Assembly (NCBI RefSeq): GCF_007860015.1
Contig: NZ_SJPS01000001.1
Location: forward strand, 248,001-312,000
Reading direction: 5' to 3'
Length of the DNA stretch: 64,000 nt
From: Bythopirellula polymerisocia
Lineage (GTDB): Bacteria; Planctomycetota; Planctomycetia; Pirellulales; Lacipirellulaceae
In this document: piece by piece, positions 35,301 through 43,962 of the stretch
Position numbering within the stretch: position 1 is the stretch's first letter
How the letters are laid out: the number at the start of each line of letters is the position of its first letter
Program-made: the position numbers and the translations under genes
The notes under the pieces: model-generated
Told to the model about the DNA's origin: nothing
Database searches by the model: none
Seen by the model: only the letters and a program-made list of their open reading frames with translations

Positions 35301-36497
35301 TTAGTGTCCACGATTGGCAAGGCTGGAAAGATCGAACACCGGCAACATCACTGCTAGGACGACAATCGCAATGACGAGCCCCATACCCACTGTCAGAGCT
35401 GGCTCGATCATGCCCACTAGTTGCCGCATCTTTGCCTCGGCTTCTTCCTCGTAATAGTCCCCCAGCAATCTGCTCACTTCAGCTACGTTGCCAGTGCTTT
35501 CGGCAGTCACAAGCATATCGCGGGCTGATATCGGAATGATCTCGGCGGTTTGCAGAACACTCGCCAGGTTGCGACCGTTCACCACGGAGTCTTCGAGTCT
35601 TATCAACAAGGCTCGGTACAATGAATTCTCAACTGCATCGCGAGTTAGTCGTAAGGTCTCCAGTAACGGCACACCGTTGGACAACATTATTCCCATCAAC
35701 CGACAGATCCTTCCTGTCAAGCGAGCACGGCAAACGTCTCTAATTCCGGCGGTATTGACCCACATTGCATCCAATGTCTGTCTCCCTGCTACCGACTTAC
35801 GCCATACAAGCCCCCCTCCGACGAACGCGATTGCAAGCGGCCCCCAGAGCCACCAACGTCCGCGCAACTCATCAGCGAAGGAAATCAACATTTGGGTTAT
35901 AATTGGCAGGGCAACATCATATTGCGCGAATATTCCTGAGAAACGCGGTAGGACAAAAATTACCAATCCAGCGACCACTGAGGTCGACACCGCCAAGAGT
36001 AGGACCGGATAGGTCATCAATGCCCGCATAGTTCGACGATTGCGGAGTTCGTTGCGTTGCATCTGAGATAACTGAACTAAAACGTCTGCCAAAGAACCCG
36101 ACGCCTCACCGGCGGCAACCGTGGCAACGAATGCAGCATCGAAGACCGATCCGTGGCGACGGAGGGATTCCGAAAGGGTGGTACCTGCTAGAACCGACTG
36201 ATGGACTCGCAGCAGCACGTCGGCAAGCTGCGAATTTTGGCTTTGTGCTACCAAAGAACCGAGCGCTGTCGAGACATCGATTCCTGATTTCAGCATAATT
36301 GAGAGTTGGGCGGTGAACTCGGCGATGTGCTGCAAGGGTACCGACTTGCGGCGTTTTAACGCTTGCTTCTCGATAGACGTCGAGGCAGACTTCCAGCGGA
36401 TAAGATCCGCAGTTTCCAGCCCAGAACGTTTGCCGGCACGCTCGGGTTGAGCGGACGACTGCTCCTGCATTCCAAAGGTGGTGTTGTATGCATTCAT
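35301..36497 (-). CDS. pilC: PilC/GspF-type inner-membrane platform protein
   Basis: The protein has 398 residues with two GspF repeats. The first has EFTAQLSIMLKSGIDVSTAL and a conserved GEASGSLADVLVQLSQM; the second has RLMGIMLSNGVPLLETLRLT and AESTGNVAEVSRLLGDYYEE. Three membrane helices are seen (YPVLLLAVSTSVVAGLVIFV; GPLAIAFVGGGLVW; VGMGLVIAIVVLAVMLPVFD). PilC is the platform that turns ATPase motion into pilin insertion. Gene order downstream of pilB supports the call. Confidence 0.93.
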   Translation of the reverse strand: MNAYNTTFGMQEQSSAQPERAGKRSGLETADLIRWKSASTSIEKQALKRRKSVPLQHIAEFTAQLSIMLKSGIDVSTALGSLVAQSQNSQLADVLLRVHQSVLAGTTLSESLRRHGSVFDAAFVATVAAGEASGSLADVLVQLSQMQRNELRNRRTMRALMTYPVLLLAVSTSVVAGLVIFVLPRFSGIFAQYDVALPIITQMLISFADELRGRWWLWGPLAIAFVGGGLVWRKSVAGRQTLDAMWVNTAGIRDVCRARLTGRICRLMGIMLSNGVPLLETLRLTRDAVENSLYRALLIRLEDSVVNGRNLASVLQTAEIIPISARDMLVTAESTGNVAEVSRLLGDYYEEEAEAKMRQLVGMIEPALTVGMGLVIAIVVLAVMLPVFDLSSLANRGH

Positions 36498-36539
36498 AAT
36501 GAATTAATCGCCGTTTGCAATTGTGTTCATTCAGGTGGA

Positions 36540-38327
36540 CTATTCAACAAATGCGACCCGAGCAACTTCTTCCAGACTGGTCATTTCATCTTCCGCCAGC
36601 CCTAACCCACATTGCAAGAGATCGGGTAACCCCTTCCCTTGAAACCACTGTCGCACGGATTCCAATGAGGCACCTTCGCCAATGAGTCTCCGTAATTCTG
36701 CTTCTGCAGGAAGGACTTCATAAATACCTATGCGTCCTTGAAAACCTGTGTCAAAACATTCTCGGCACCCCTGGCCGCGAGAGAAGCTCCGTCGCTTGTC
36801 TCCCCGATATTTCAATGCCTCCAAGTATTCTGCACTTGGATAGTAGGAGCTGCGACAATGCGGACAGATTGTGCGCACAAGACGTTGGGCTATGACCCCC
36901 TGCAAGGCCGCAGCAAGCTTGTATCCTTCGATTCCCATATCGGTCATTCTTGTGATAGCGCTGACACTGTCATTTGTATGAAGCGTGCTCAATACAAGGT
37001 GCCCGGTCAAAGCTGCTTGCACAGCGACTTTGGCTGTCTCGGCATCGCGAATCTCACCAACCATAATCACGTCGGGATCTTGGCGCAGGATCGACCGTAG
37101 TGCGGTGGCGAAGTTGACGTTCCGACTGGAATCGACCTGTACCTGATTGACCAGCTCGATCTGATACTCGACCGGATCTTCTACAGTTACGATGTTGTGG
37201 TGTACGGACTTGATTAGCTCTAGAGCGGAGTACAGCGTCGTCGTCTTACCGCTACCTGTTGGTCCAGTGACTAAAACCAACCCGTAAGGTTTCTTCAGGA
37301 GAGCCTTGACCATGGTCAAGACGTCATCGGGAATTCCGAGGCGCTCAAGGTTAAAAGTGAGTCGGGCTTTGTCGAGAACACGAATCACGACTTTCTCACC
37401 CAAAACGGTCGGTAGCGTCGAAACGCGCAGGTCCACTTCCTTGCCATCGGCGACCACTTGGCAGCGGCCGTCTTGTGGAGTCCGCTGTTCAGCTATGTCG
37501 AGTTTGGCCATGACCTTGATACGAGACACGATCGCCGGAAAAATATCACGGCGAGGTCGCAACATCTCAATCAATTGACCGTCGATGCGAAATCGCACCG
37601 TTCCAAACTTGCGATTTGGCTCAATATGGATGTCGCTGGCTTGCTTGCGGATTGCCTGCAGGATCAAATAGTTAACCAGATTGATTACCGGACTTCCATC
37701 CACCAGATTGTGGACCGAGGCGACATCCATGTCGGCACTGTCAAGCTGGAGTTCGACTGCCGATTCGTCCATATCTGCTGTTACGGTGTCGACATGGAAC
37801 CCTTCTTCATAGGCGCGCTGTAGTATGCGAGTGATCGATGCCCGAAATGCAAACACGGGACGAACGTCGAAGCCTGTGACTTTTTCAATGCAGTCGATTA
37901 CGTCCAGATTAGATGGGTCATCCATTGCCACAGCAAGTTGGTTCCGTACTCGGAAGAGGGCCAGAACCCCCAACTTTTCCGCCAATGGCCTCGGAATTAT
38001 TTGTACTGCAACTGGATCGAGCATTCCTTCCCGAAGTCGTACTCCAGCTACGCCGATTTGAGTTTCCACGAACGGCAAAAGTTGCTCTTCGCTGGCGAAT
38101 CCTAATTCCAGGAGTGATTCACCCAACTTGTGGCCATTCTCCACCTGGTGACGCAATGCCGACTCAAGCTCCTCTTCACCTATAAGATCAGCACTGAGAA
38201 GTCGCTGGCCCAAAGGACCTCGACTTGACAGCGGATTCAAAGCCGGATCGTCGCTGTCAACGCCCAACGGAACTGTATATTGCTCGATCTGATCTTCTTG
38301 CCGATCTGATACGATAATGGCACTCAT
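36540..38327 (-). CDS. pilB: PilB/GspE-type assembly ATPase
   Basis: The protein has 595 residues. The N-terminal part (about 38-95) looks like a MshE N-domain with two tandem helices (LGQRLLSADLIGEEELESAL and KLGESLLELGFASEEQL). The middle domain is ASDIHIEPNRKFGTVRFRID. The ATPase core has Walker A GPTGSGKT (355-362), Asp box TVEDPVEYQIELVNQVQVDS, Walker B VIMVGEIRDAETAKVAVQAA, His box STLHTNDS and the Zn motif CPHCRSSY plus CRECFDTGF. It drives pilin extension or secretion. The start overlaps the STAS stop by four bases. Confidence 0.94.
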   Translation of the reverse strand: MSAIIVSDRQEDQIEQYTVPLGVDSDDPALNPLSSRGPLGQRLLSADLIGEEELESALRHQVENGHKLGESLLELGFASEEQLLPFVETQIGVAGVRLREGMLDPVAVQIIPRPLAEKLGVLALFRVRNQLAVAMDDPSNLDVIDCIEKVTGFDVRPVFAFRASITRILQRAYEEGFHVDTVTADMDESAVELQLDSADMDVASVHNLVDGSPVINLVNYLILQAIRKQASDIHIEPNRKFGTVRFRIDGQLIEMLRPRRDIFPAIVSRIKVMAKLDIAEQRTPQDGRCQVVADGKEVDLRVSTLPTVLGEKVVIRVLDKARLTFNLERLGIPDDVLTMVKALLKKPYGLVLVTGPTGSGKTTTLYSALELIKSVHHNIVTVEDPVEYQIELVNQVQVDSSRNVNFATALRSILRQDPDVIMVGEIRDAETAKVAVQAALTGHLVLSTLHTNDSVSAITRMTDMGIEGYKLAAALQGVIAQRLVRTICPHCRSSYYPSAEYLEALKYRGDKRRSFSRGQGCRECFDTGFQGRIGIYEVLPAEAELRRLIGEGASLESVRQWFQGKGLPDLLQCGLGLAEDEMTSLEEVARVAFVE

Positions 38328-38662
38328 TGTACAAAGCTCCTTACGGCAGCCTTGTCGTCGGGGAATACCTCAAAATGTTCTGCTACCCCAGTTATTCTCA
38401 AGATGTCTTGACTCAACGGAGTTAGCGAAGCGAGCTTGACACTCCCGCCACGCTCGCGAACCGTATCACGGATATCTAGCAACGATTCCAGGCCGTCACT
38501 GTCTATCAGGGGTACGTCATGTAGGTTGAGTACCACCATTGGCAGCCCGTTAGAACTACAATGCTCAATGGTTTCGCGCAGCTCGTCGGCGTGTTCGCCC
38601 GTGAGTGGCACGTTGGGAACTATCACCTCGACGGCACCTTGGCATCTGATCGCGAACATCAA
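38324..38662 (-). CDS. STAS domain protein (anti-sigma factor antagonist-like)
   Basis: The protein has 112 residues and is a single STAS domain with the pattern PMVVLNLHDVPLIDSDGLES: the conserved phospho-accepting Ser follows Asp in D-S-D-G. Such proteins switch partners on phosphorylation. Four-base ATGA overlaps with both the histidine kinase upstream and pilB downstream make this a tightly linked unit. No anti-sigma factor or RsbW-like kinase is nearby, so the partner may be another protein of this operon. Confidence 0.88.
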   Translation of the reverse strand: MMFAIRCQGAVEVIVPNVPLTGEHADELRETIEHCSSNGLPMVVLNLHDVPLIDSDGLESLLDIRDTVRERGGSVKLASLTPLSQDILRITGVAEHFEVFPDDKAAVRSFVQ

Positions 38663-40476
38663 GTTGCTCCTTCAAGTGGAATCGTAACCAAGAAGGTCGA
38701 GCCCTGATTGAGGACGCTTTCGACGCTGATTTCGCCGCCGTGCATCTCTACTATTTCCTGTGCTAACGAGAGCCCTAAGCCCGTCCCCACTTCCTCTTGC
38801 ACGCGCTCGTCGGCACTGCGGAAGAATTTGTCGAACACTTTTGGTAGTTCTTCAGCGGCGATTCCCACACCCGTGTCCACAACAGCAACTTCCAGCGATC
38901 TCTGGTCTAGCTTGACACGCAACGTGACGTGGCCGCCAGCTGGGGTATATTTGGCTGCATTGCCTAGTAAATTCACCAGCACAGCGACAATTTTGTCTTT
39001 GTCCAACTTGATTTCAGTAAGCTTTTCTGGCAACTCCTTGATGAAAGCAATCTGCTTTTGTTGCATCAAAGGTTCAACTTTTTCGAACACTTCTGAAAAC
39101 AATCTCGCCGTATCAACTTTCTGTCGGTCAATACTCAGCGATCCCATTTCCATACTACTAATACTCAATAGGTCATCAACAAACCGTGCCAAACGGGTTA
39201 CTTCGCTATTGATGATGTTACAGAATTCTTTCTGCTGTTCGACGTCAATGGCATCGCCAGTAACTAACGTTTCTGCATAAGCTTTGATATTCGACAGTGG
39301 CGTGCGCAGCTCATGAGTTGCTGTGTCGATAAACTGATCTCGCATCTTATCGGAGAGTTTTTGCTGAGTAACATCACGCAAGCACCAAATTTGGCCTGGC
39401 CGTTGAGTACTTTGCATCCCTTGTCTCGATACACGAATCACACGTTCAGTGAGATTGCCTTTTCGGTGGATCTCGCACACATTTGCATGGTTCTCGCTAG
39501 GAGAATCAGTCAAGTGTTTTGCATTGTTGTCCATCTCTGCCAGTAGTTGTTGGATTGCGACTCCTTCGGTCGCATCGTCGCCCAACAAGGCTGCCACAGC
39601 TCGATTGGCAAATGTAATGCGGCCCTCTGCATCGGTCATCGCAATGCCGTCTGGAATACTCTCCAGGATCTCACGGTCCTGGTTGGCTCGCCTCGCAGCA
39701 GTCGCTTCTAGTAACTTTGACTCTAGGGCTTGGTTTTCAGGATTAGCCTTTTGATGCTCTAATAGAGTGGCGAGGCGGTTCCAGCCTAAGGAGAGTGCAT
39801 CACGAACTGGAATCTTCGTGATTACTTCTGGATCTTCCGGCGCGAGTGCTGCAATGTGCTGGAGTTGGTTGCTGATTTCTCCTAAGGGACTCGTCATACG
39901 TGAAAGTACAAATCCACCCAGTCCTATAAGCACAAGCGGTACAAAGATGGCTACCGGAGCGAGAGGTGCCACCTCAGCCAATGTTCGCCATAACTCGGGT
40001 TCCACGACACCTATGTGAAGTGTTCCAATGGGTTGATCGTTAACAATCAATGGCAAGCGATATTCACTGACTTGTGCTCCATTTGAGTCTCTATAACGAA
40101 TCCCCTTGAGTCCCCCCCATTGAAGATGGCTTCCCTCGCGTTCGGGAGGTGCCTGACCAAGAAATTTGGTTTTCGTGTGGCTACAGTAGAGCCCGTCGTT
40201 TGAGACAATGGCACAGAAGTCGAGTCTTGACTCAGACTTGGCCCGCATCAAGAGTGGCTGAAGGTTCTTCGTACCACTGTGAAGATACTCAAGCTCGATT
40301 GCCGCCGAGAGCTTGTCTAGCTTTGACAGGCACGAACCGATAGTTTGGCTATTAAGAACTGTGTGAGTCGTAACCAGTACACCTACAGTCAACCAAGCTA
40401 CGGGAATAATACAAAAGAGCAAATAATAGGAAACAACCTTACGCGGAAAGCCCAGATTGGGACGAAACACTTTCAT
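38659..40476 (-). CDS. Membrane sensor histidine kinase with PAS domain
   Basis: The protein has about 605 residues. Two helices (KVVSYYLLFCIIPVAWLTVG; EVAPLAPVAIFVPLVLIGLG) enclose a 150-residue extracytoplasmic sensor (single-Cache-like). It is followed by a HAMP-like linker, a PAS region (LESIPDGIAMTDAEGRITFA), the HisKA box (TATHELRTPLSNIKAYAETL) and the HATPase (NLLGNAAKYTPAGG, DTGVGIAAEELPKVFDKFFR, GTGLGLSLAQEIV). All catalytic motifs are present. It is placed between the response regulator and the STAS gene. ATG at 40476 begins the cytoplasmic leader; a reading from 40506 adds ten residues. Confidence 0.92.
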   Translation of the reverse strand: MKVFRPNLGFPRKVVSYYLLFCIIPVAWLTVGVLVTTHTVLNSQTIGSCLSKLDKLSAAIELEYLHSGTKNLQPLLMRAKSESRLDFCAIVSNDGLYCSHTKTKFLGQAPPEREGSHLQWGGLKGIRYRDSNGAQVSEYRLPLIVNDQPIGTLHIGVVEPELWRTLAEVAPLAPVAIFVPLVLIGLGGFVLSRMTSPLGEISNQLQHIAALAPEDPEVITKIPVRDALSLGWNRLATLLEHQKANPENQALESKLLEATAARRANQDREILESIPDGIAMTDAEGRITFANRAVAALLGDDATEGVAIQQLLAEMDNNAKHLTDSPSENHANVCEIHRKGNLTERVIRVSRQGMQSTQRPGQIWCLRDVTQQKLSDKMRDQFIDTATHELRTPLSNIKAYAETLVTGDAIDVEQQKEFCNIINSEVTRLARFVDDLLSISSMEMGSLSIDRQKVDTARLFSEVFEKVEPLMQQKQIAFIKELPEKLTEIKLDKDKIVAVLVNLLGNAAKYTPAGGHVTLRVKLDQRSLEVAVVDTGVGIAAEELPKVFDKFFRSADERVQEEVGTGLGLSLAQEIVEMHGGEISVESVLNQGSTFLVTIPLEGAT

Positions 40477-40518
40477 GGTTTTTCTGCAATCTGAGCATGT
40501 GAGCAATCAATTCGATGC

Positions 40519-40896
40519 CTAAACGCAGACACCTAGGAGTTCTTTGATTTCATTGACAATGGCGGCCGGGCTAAAAGGCTTGCAGAACACTGCGTTGATC
40601 CCCAGTTCCTCCCGCAATTTGGGCAGCTCTAATTCCAAGCCTTTGGCGGTCAGCAGGAGCAGAGGACAATCGACATAATCCGGCAACTCTCGTAGCGCCC
40701 GACATAACTCAGTGCCAGACATGACGGGCATTTGTTGATCGGTAACTACAACATCAAATTGAAACTCTTGGGCCAGCTCGAGTGCAACTTGGCCATTCTT
40801 GGCTACTTGTGTCTCAAAGCCAGCGCGATCCAGAGCGAACTGGGTCACCCGCGCTAGGGCAATGTTGTCGTCGACGATCAGTGCTCGTAATTTCAT
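40519..40896 (-). CDS. Single-domain response regulator
   Basis: The protein has 125 residues, a CheY-like receiver with no output domain. The acidic pocket is D9/D10 (LIVDDN), the phospho-acceptor D53 (VVVTDQQMPVMSG), T83 (LLLLTAKG) and K106 (AVFCKPFSP). It precedes the histidine kinase gene by 42 bases and is likely its phosphorylation partner. The lack of a DNA-binding domain implies protein-protein control, plausibly of the machine or of the STAS protein. The prepilin gene is 61 bases upstream on the same strand. Confidence 0.93.
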   Translation of the reverse strand: MKLRALIVDDNIALARVTQFALDRAGFETQVAKNGQVALELAQEFQFDVVVTDQQMPVMSGTELCRALRELPDYVDCPLLLLTAKGLELELPKLREELGINAVFCKPFSPAAIVNEIKELLGVCV

Positions 40897-40957
40897 GGTT
40901 CTCGATATTCCTTGGCCAACCTATTCCCAAAAGTGGCTTTCAATAAACGTTTGAAAC

Positions 40958-41398
40958 TTACAGTGCATCATACGTTACTGCACCATTCGTCGGTGTAGCC
41001 GAGGTGCTATTGCAGATGAATTCACCCGTCGTCGGATTGTACATCCATCCTGTGGTATCATCTGCAACAACAGGGTCGACCGCGGATACCTTGATTAAGT
41101 TGTCTTTTGTTCCCACGGGGCAAGTGGGAAAGTCTCCACGAATGTAAGTCTTCATCAAATCGTGGAAATTGCCTGCACCAGTTCCGTCCCCAGTACAAGT
41201 GGGAAAACTGCCAGCATTGTCGGCGGAATAAAGTTCAATTCCATCTCGAACCACTGACAACGTCTGGCGCAGTCCGTTCTCGGTCGCAACTCCTGAAGTC
41301 GAAAAGAGCTTCGGTGCTCCCACTCCAGCGAGAATTCCAAGAATCAAAATCACAACCACAAGTTCGATCAGCGTGAATGCATTTTTCTGGTGAGACAT
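40958..41398 (-). CDS. Major prepilin/pseudopilin
   Basis: The protein has 146 residues. It has a short leader MSHQKNA, then FTLIELVVVILILGILAGVG, the class III signal with the conserved Glu+5. The mature part has PilA/GspG-like features: FSTSGVATENGLRQTLSVVR, Cys pairs and a conserved GTxDN-like region. The -1 residue is Ala rather than Gly, as in three of the four other pilin-like proteins here. It is the first gene of the minus-strand operon, and may be the major pilin, but other prepilins could exist elsewhere. Confidence 0.87.
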   Translation of the reverse strand: MSHQKNAFTLIELVVVILILGILAGVGAPKLFSTSGVATENGLRQTLSVVRDGIELYSADNAGSFPTCTGDGTGAGNFHDLMKTYIRGDFPTCPVGTKDNLIKVSAVDPVVADDTTGWMYNPTTGEFICNSTSATPTNGAVTYDAL

Positions 41399-41736
41399 GT
41401 GTAAGTCCTCTTATCTTTTTCAATTACAATACTTTGTGAACTTTTTGCCAATTGCGGCACTATTAACTTAGCTTGCAAATTGGCCAATCAGAGAAAGGTA
41501 GTGAATTAATTCACACGAATCTGCCTGTACTAAGAAATAAATAGCACATCTTCTCGTCGTGATGTACAAGATTTTGCAAGGCTTACATGGCATTATCCTC
41601 ATATTCCTCACTTGCCCTACACTCGGATAAATGCCTGTAAGCTAGTATTTGAAAAACACATTTCTGAGCTATTCTTCGAAATATGAATACTTATATGAAT
41701 CCCTGAAGTGGACTCACTATAAGAAGTTTGCTTTGC
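41399..41736. other. Divergent promoter region of the two pilus operons
   Basis: The 338-base AT-rich spacer separates the minus-strand prepilin operon from the plus-strand HD-GYP operon. It includes the palindrome at 41501-41514. A TTGAAA at 41649 with a weak TATTCT at 41670 could form a plus-strand promoter, but spacing is short (15 bases). No sigma54 motif with correct spacing was found. Confidence 0.5.
41501..41514. promoter_or_regulatory. 14-bp perfect palindrome GTGAATTAATTCAC, putative operator
   Basis: A perfect dyad lies between the two divergent pilus operons, 103 bases upstream of the prepilin start. Symmetry and site suggest a regulator binding site shared by both operons. This is inferred; the binding protein is unknown. 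Confidence 0.5.
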
Positions 41737-43422
41737 ATGAGAAACCTACTGGAATTGCGACCAGAATCGTTCAGCGTTGGCCGGAGTTGTCGTCCCATGA
41801 CTATTGACCTTTTAGCGAAGCCTCCGAGTGCGCGTACTGGATCTCAGCATCTTCGTGAACTCGAAGATGCGCTTGGAACGCATTTCGATACTTGGGTAAA
41901 AGTAGGTGATCAATGGGAATGCCGCTCTGCTGATTACGATTACAAGGATCTATCTCACGAACTGATTTATGCAGCATGCTCTGCGGTTTGGAATACGCGG
42001 CGCCCTGTCGTGAAGGAATTAGAGGTTGGAGTTACCCTTGTCGCGTTCCCATGGAAAGACTCGGCAACAAGATCCACCCAGGTCCTCGCCACAATAATCG
42101 CCTCTGCATCTAGTAAGTTGTTGCTATTCGCGCTAAACCAGACTCTCAAAGCGGAACAGCAACAGGAAGAATTGGAGGGGCTTCGCGATGAAAATCTTGC
42201 TTTCTTGCGACAAGTGACCGAAGATTTCGAGGAACTCACGTTCCTGCGGTCCATGGCCGAGCAACTTACTTTGGAAAACAGCAGCCAGGGGCTCAATCAC
42301 CTTACCAACTATACATTGTCACTGTTGGGTCAGCTGGTAGGCATCGAGCAACTGTACTATCTCGAAAATGTGAAGGGCAAATCACATGTCAGTGCAGTGT
42401 GGAACGAATTTGAAGAGACGACTAATTCACTGAGCAACTGGCAAATTGAATCCGTCGTCGATGGTTTTTCTGGTCAGTTGAATGGAAAACCGCTCGTAAG
42501 GAACAAGGTCAAACCCCTTGAATTGGGCAATGGCATTCGCACGATAAAAGAACTGATAATTGTACCGGTATCGACTACGCGCACGCGAATTGGTTGGTTG
42601 GTCGCAATTAACCGCAAAAAGAACAACACCGAAAATCGGGCGGAACCAAAATGGAATCTCAGTCAGAACGAACTCGGTTCTCGTGAAACTTCACTTCTGA
42701 CCACTGCTGCAGCAATGTTGGGTTCTCATTCAAACAACCTCGCTCTGTTTGACGAACGAGAAAAACTGCTAGTCAATGTGGTGCGCACGCTGGTTTCGGC
42801 TATTGATTCGCGCGATCCGTATACCTGCGGCCACAGTGAGCGGGTAGCCCTTTATGCCAAGAGACTTGCAAGTGAGATCGGGCTCAGTGATGAAGCCTGC
42901 GAGAAAATCTATCTGACTGGCTTGCTGCATGACTTAGGAAAAATCGGCATTCAGGACTCAGTCCTCAAGAAGGATGGGCCACTCACTCCAAAGGAGTATG
43001 CCGAGATTCAGCAGCATCCCGACTTTGGCTGGAGTATTTTGCAGGACCTCGAACAGTTCAACTATGTTCTGCCAGGTGTACTTCACCACCACGAACGCTA
43101 TGACGGTCAAGGATATCCAGACCAACTTCACGGAGATGAAACTCCTTTGGAAGGTCGACTCTTGGCGGTCGTGGATGCATTCGACGCGATGACTTCCACT
43201 CGAACTTATCGACCGAGTATGCCCCTGGAAAAAGCAATCAACATTCTCGCCGAAGGAGCTGGCACTCAATGGGATTCCGATATCGTCGATGCCTTCTTGC
43301 GAGTCATGCCTGAAATCCAGGAAATCCGCGATTCATACCGTCGACCTCCCCTGCCCAAGCGAACACAACACGCTACTTCTTCCCTCGTCGAAACGACAAC
43401 CGAAGTACCCGTCGCCGTTTGA
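41737..43422 (+). CDS. HD-GYP cyclic-di-GMP phosphodiesterase with N-terminal sensory region
   Basis: The protein has about 561 residues. A helical/coiled N-terminal part with a GAF-like middle (LNHLTNYTLSLLGQLVGIEQ) precedes an intact HD-GYP domain: CGHSERVALYAKRLASEIGL, LTGLLHDLGKIGIQDSVLKK (HD near 398) and HHHERYDGQGYPDQLHGDE (HHExxDGxGYP near 450). All metal-binding and GYP residues are present, so c-di-GMP hydrolysis is expected. The start is uncertain: ATG at 41737 or 41797 (the latter with GGAG 10 bases upstream). It leads the plus-strand operon with the minor pseudopilins. Confidence 0.9.
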   Translation: MRNLLELRPESFSVGRSCRPMTIDLLAKPPSARTGSQHLRELEDALGTHFDTWVKVGDQWECRSADYDYKDLSHELIYAACSAVWNTRRPVVKELEVGVTLVAFPWKDSATRSTQVLATIIASASSKLLLFALNQTLKAEQQQEELEGLRDENLAFLRQVTEDFEELTFLRSMAEQLTLENSSQGLNHLTNYTLSLLGQLVGIEQLYYLENVKGKSHVSAVWNEFEETTNSLSNWQIESVVDGFSGQLNGKPLVRNKVKPLELGNGIRTIKELIIVPVSTTRTRIGWLVAINRKKNNTENRAEPKWNLSQNELGSRETSLLTTAAAMLGSHSNNLALFDEREKLLVNVVRTLVSAIDSRDPYTCGHSERVALYAKRLASEIGLSDEACEKIYLTGLLHDLGKIGIQDSVLKKDGPLTPKEYAEIQQHPDFGWSILQDLEQFNYVLPGVLHHHERYDGQGYPDQLHGDETPLEGRLLAVVDAFDAMTSTRTYRPSMPLEKAINILAEGAGTQWDSDIVDAFLRVMPEIQEIRDSYRRPPLPKRTQHATSSLVETTTEVPVAV

Positions 43423-43444
43423 TTGGAACCTTGGGAGAGTGGCA

Positions 43445-43957
43445 ATGGACAACATAATGAAGACTTCTCGGTGGTCATATTTGCGTACGCGATGTTTTGC
43501 CCAACCGATATGCCGTTCGGCCTTCTCGCTTGTCGAGCTGACTATAGTTGTCTTGGTCGTAGGTATCGTTACAGCAATTGCAGCTCCAAAGTTCGACAAT
43601 GCGTTGAAATTAGCTCGTGTTCGCTCGGCAGCAAAATGGATCAAAAGTGATCTCTCCTTCGCGCAGCGACATGCGAGCCGAACTTCTTCTAACCAAACAG
43701 TGAATTTCGACACATCGACTCATTCGTATGCCCTGACTGGGGTGTCGGATATTAATCGACGCGGCCAAAGCTACGTGATCTATCTCAACGATAGTAAGTT
43801 TAATGCACAACTGGTTTCTGCCGACTTCGGCGGCAGTAGCAGCGTGACCTTCAACATTCACGGTCAGCCTGACAATGCTGGAACGGTTGTTGTTAGGTCA
43901 GGCAATACGACTAAGACAATAGTGATGAACTCCCTCGGACAAGTAACGATTCCTTAA
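43445..43957 (+). CDS. GspH/FimT-like minor pseudopilin
   Basis: The protein has 170 residues, with a leader ending RSA, then FSLVELTIVVLVVGIVTAIA and the FimT/GspH-like middle (AAKWIKSDLSFAQRHASRTS). ATG at 43445 has GGGAGAG upstream, so the much longer frame from 43289 (inside the HD-GYP gene) was not used. It is a minor pseudopilin likely to prime pilus assembly. The next gene starts six bases after its stop. Confidence 0.82.
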   Translation: MDNIMKTSRWSYLRTRCFAQPICRSAFSLVELTIVVLVVGIVTAIAAPKFDNALKLARVRSAAKWIKSDLSFAQRHASRTSSNQTVNFDTSTHSYALTGVSDINRRGQSYVIYLNDSKFNAQLVSADFGGSSSVTFNIHGQPDNAGTVVVRSGNTTKTIVMNSLGQVTIP

Positions 43958-43962
43958 ATCAG

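Noticed and set aside
41399-41736. Sigma54 promoter for the prepilin gene
   Set aside because: TGGC and TTGC words occur on the minus strand but are three bases too close together for the -24/-12 spacing.
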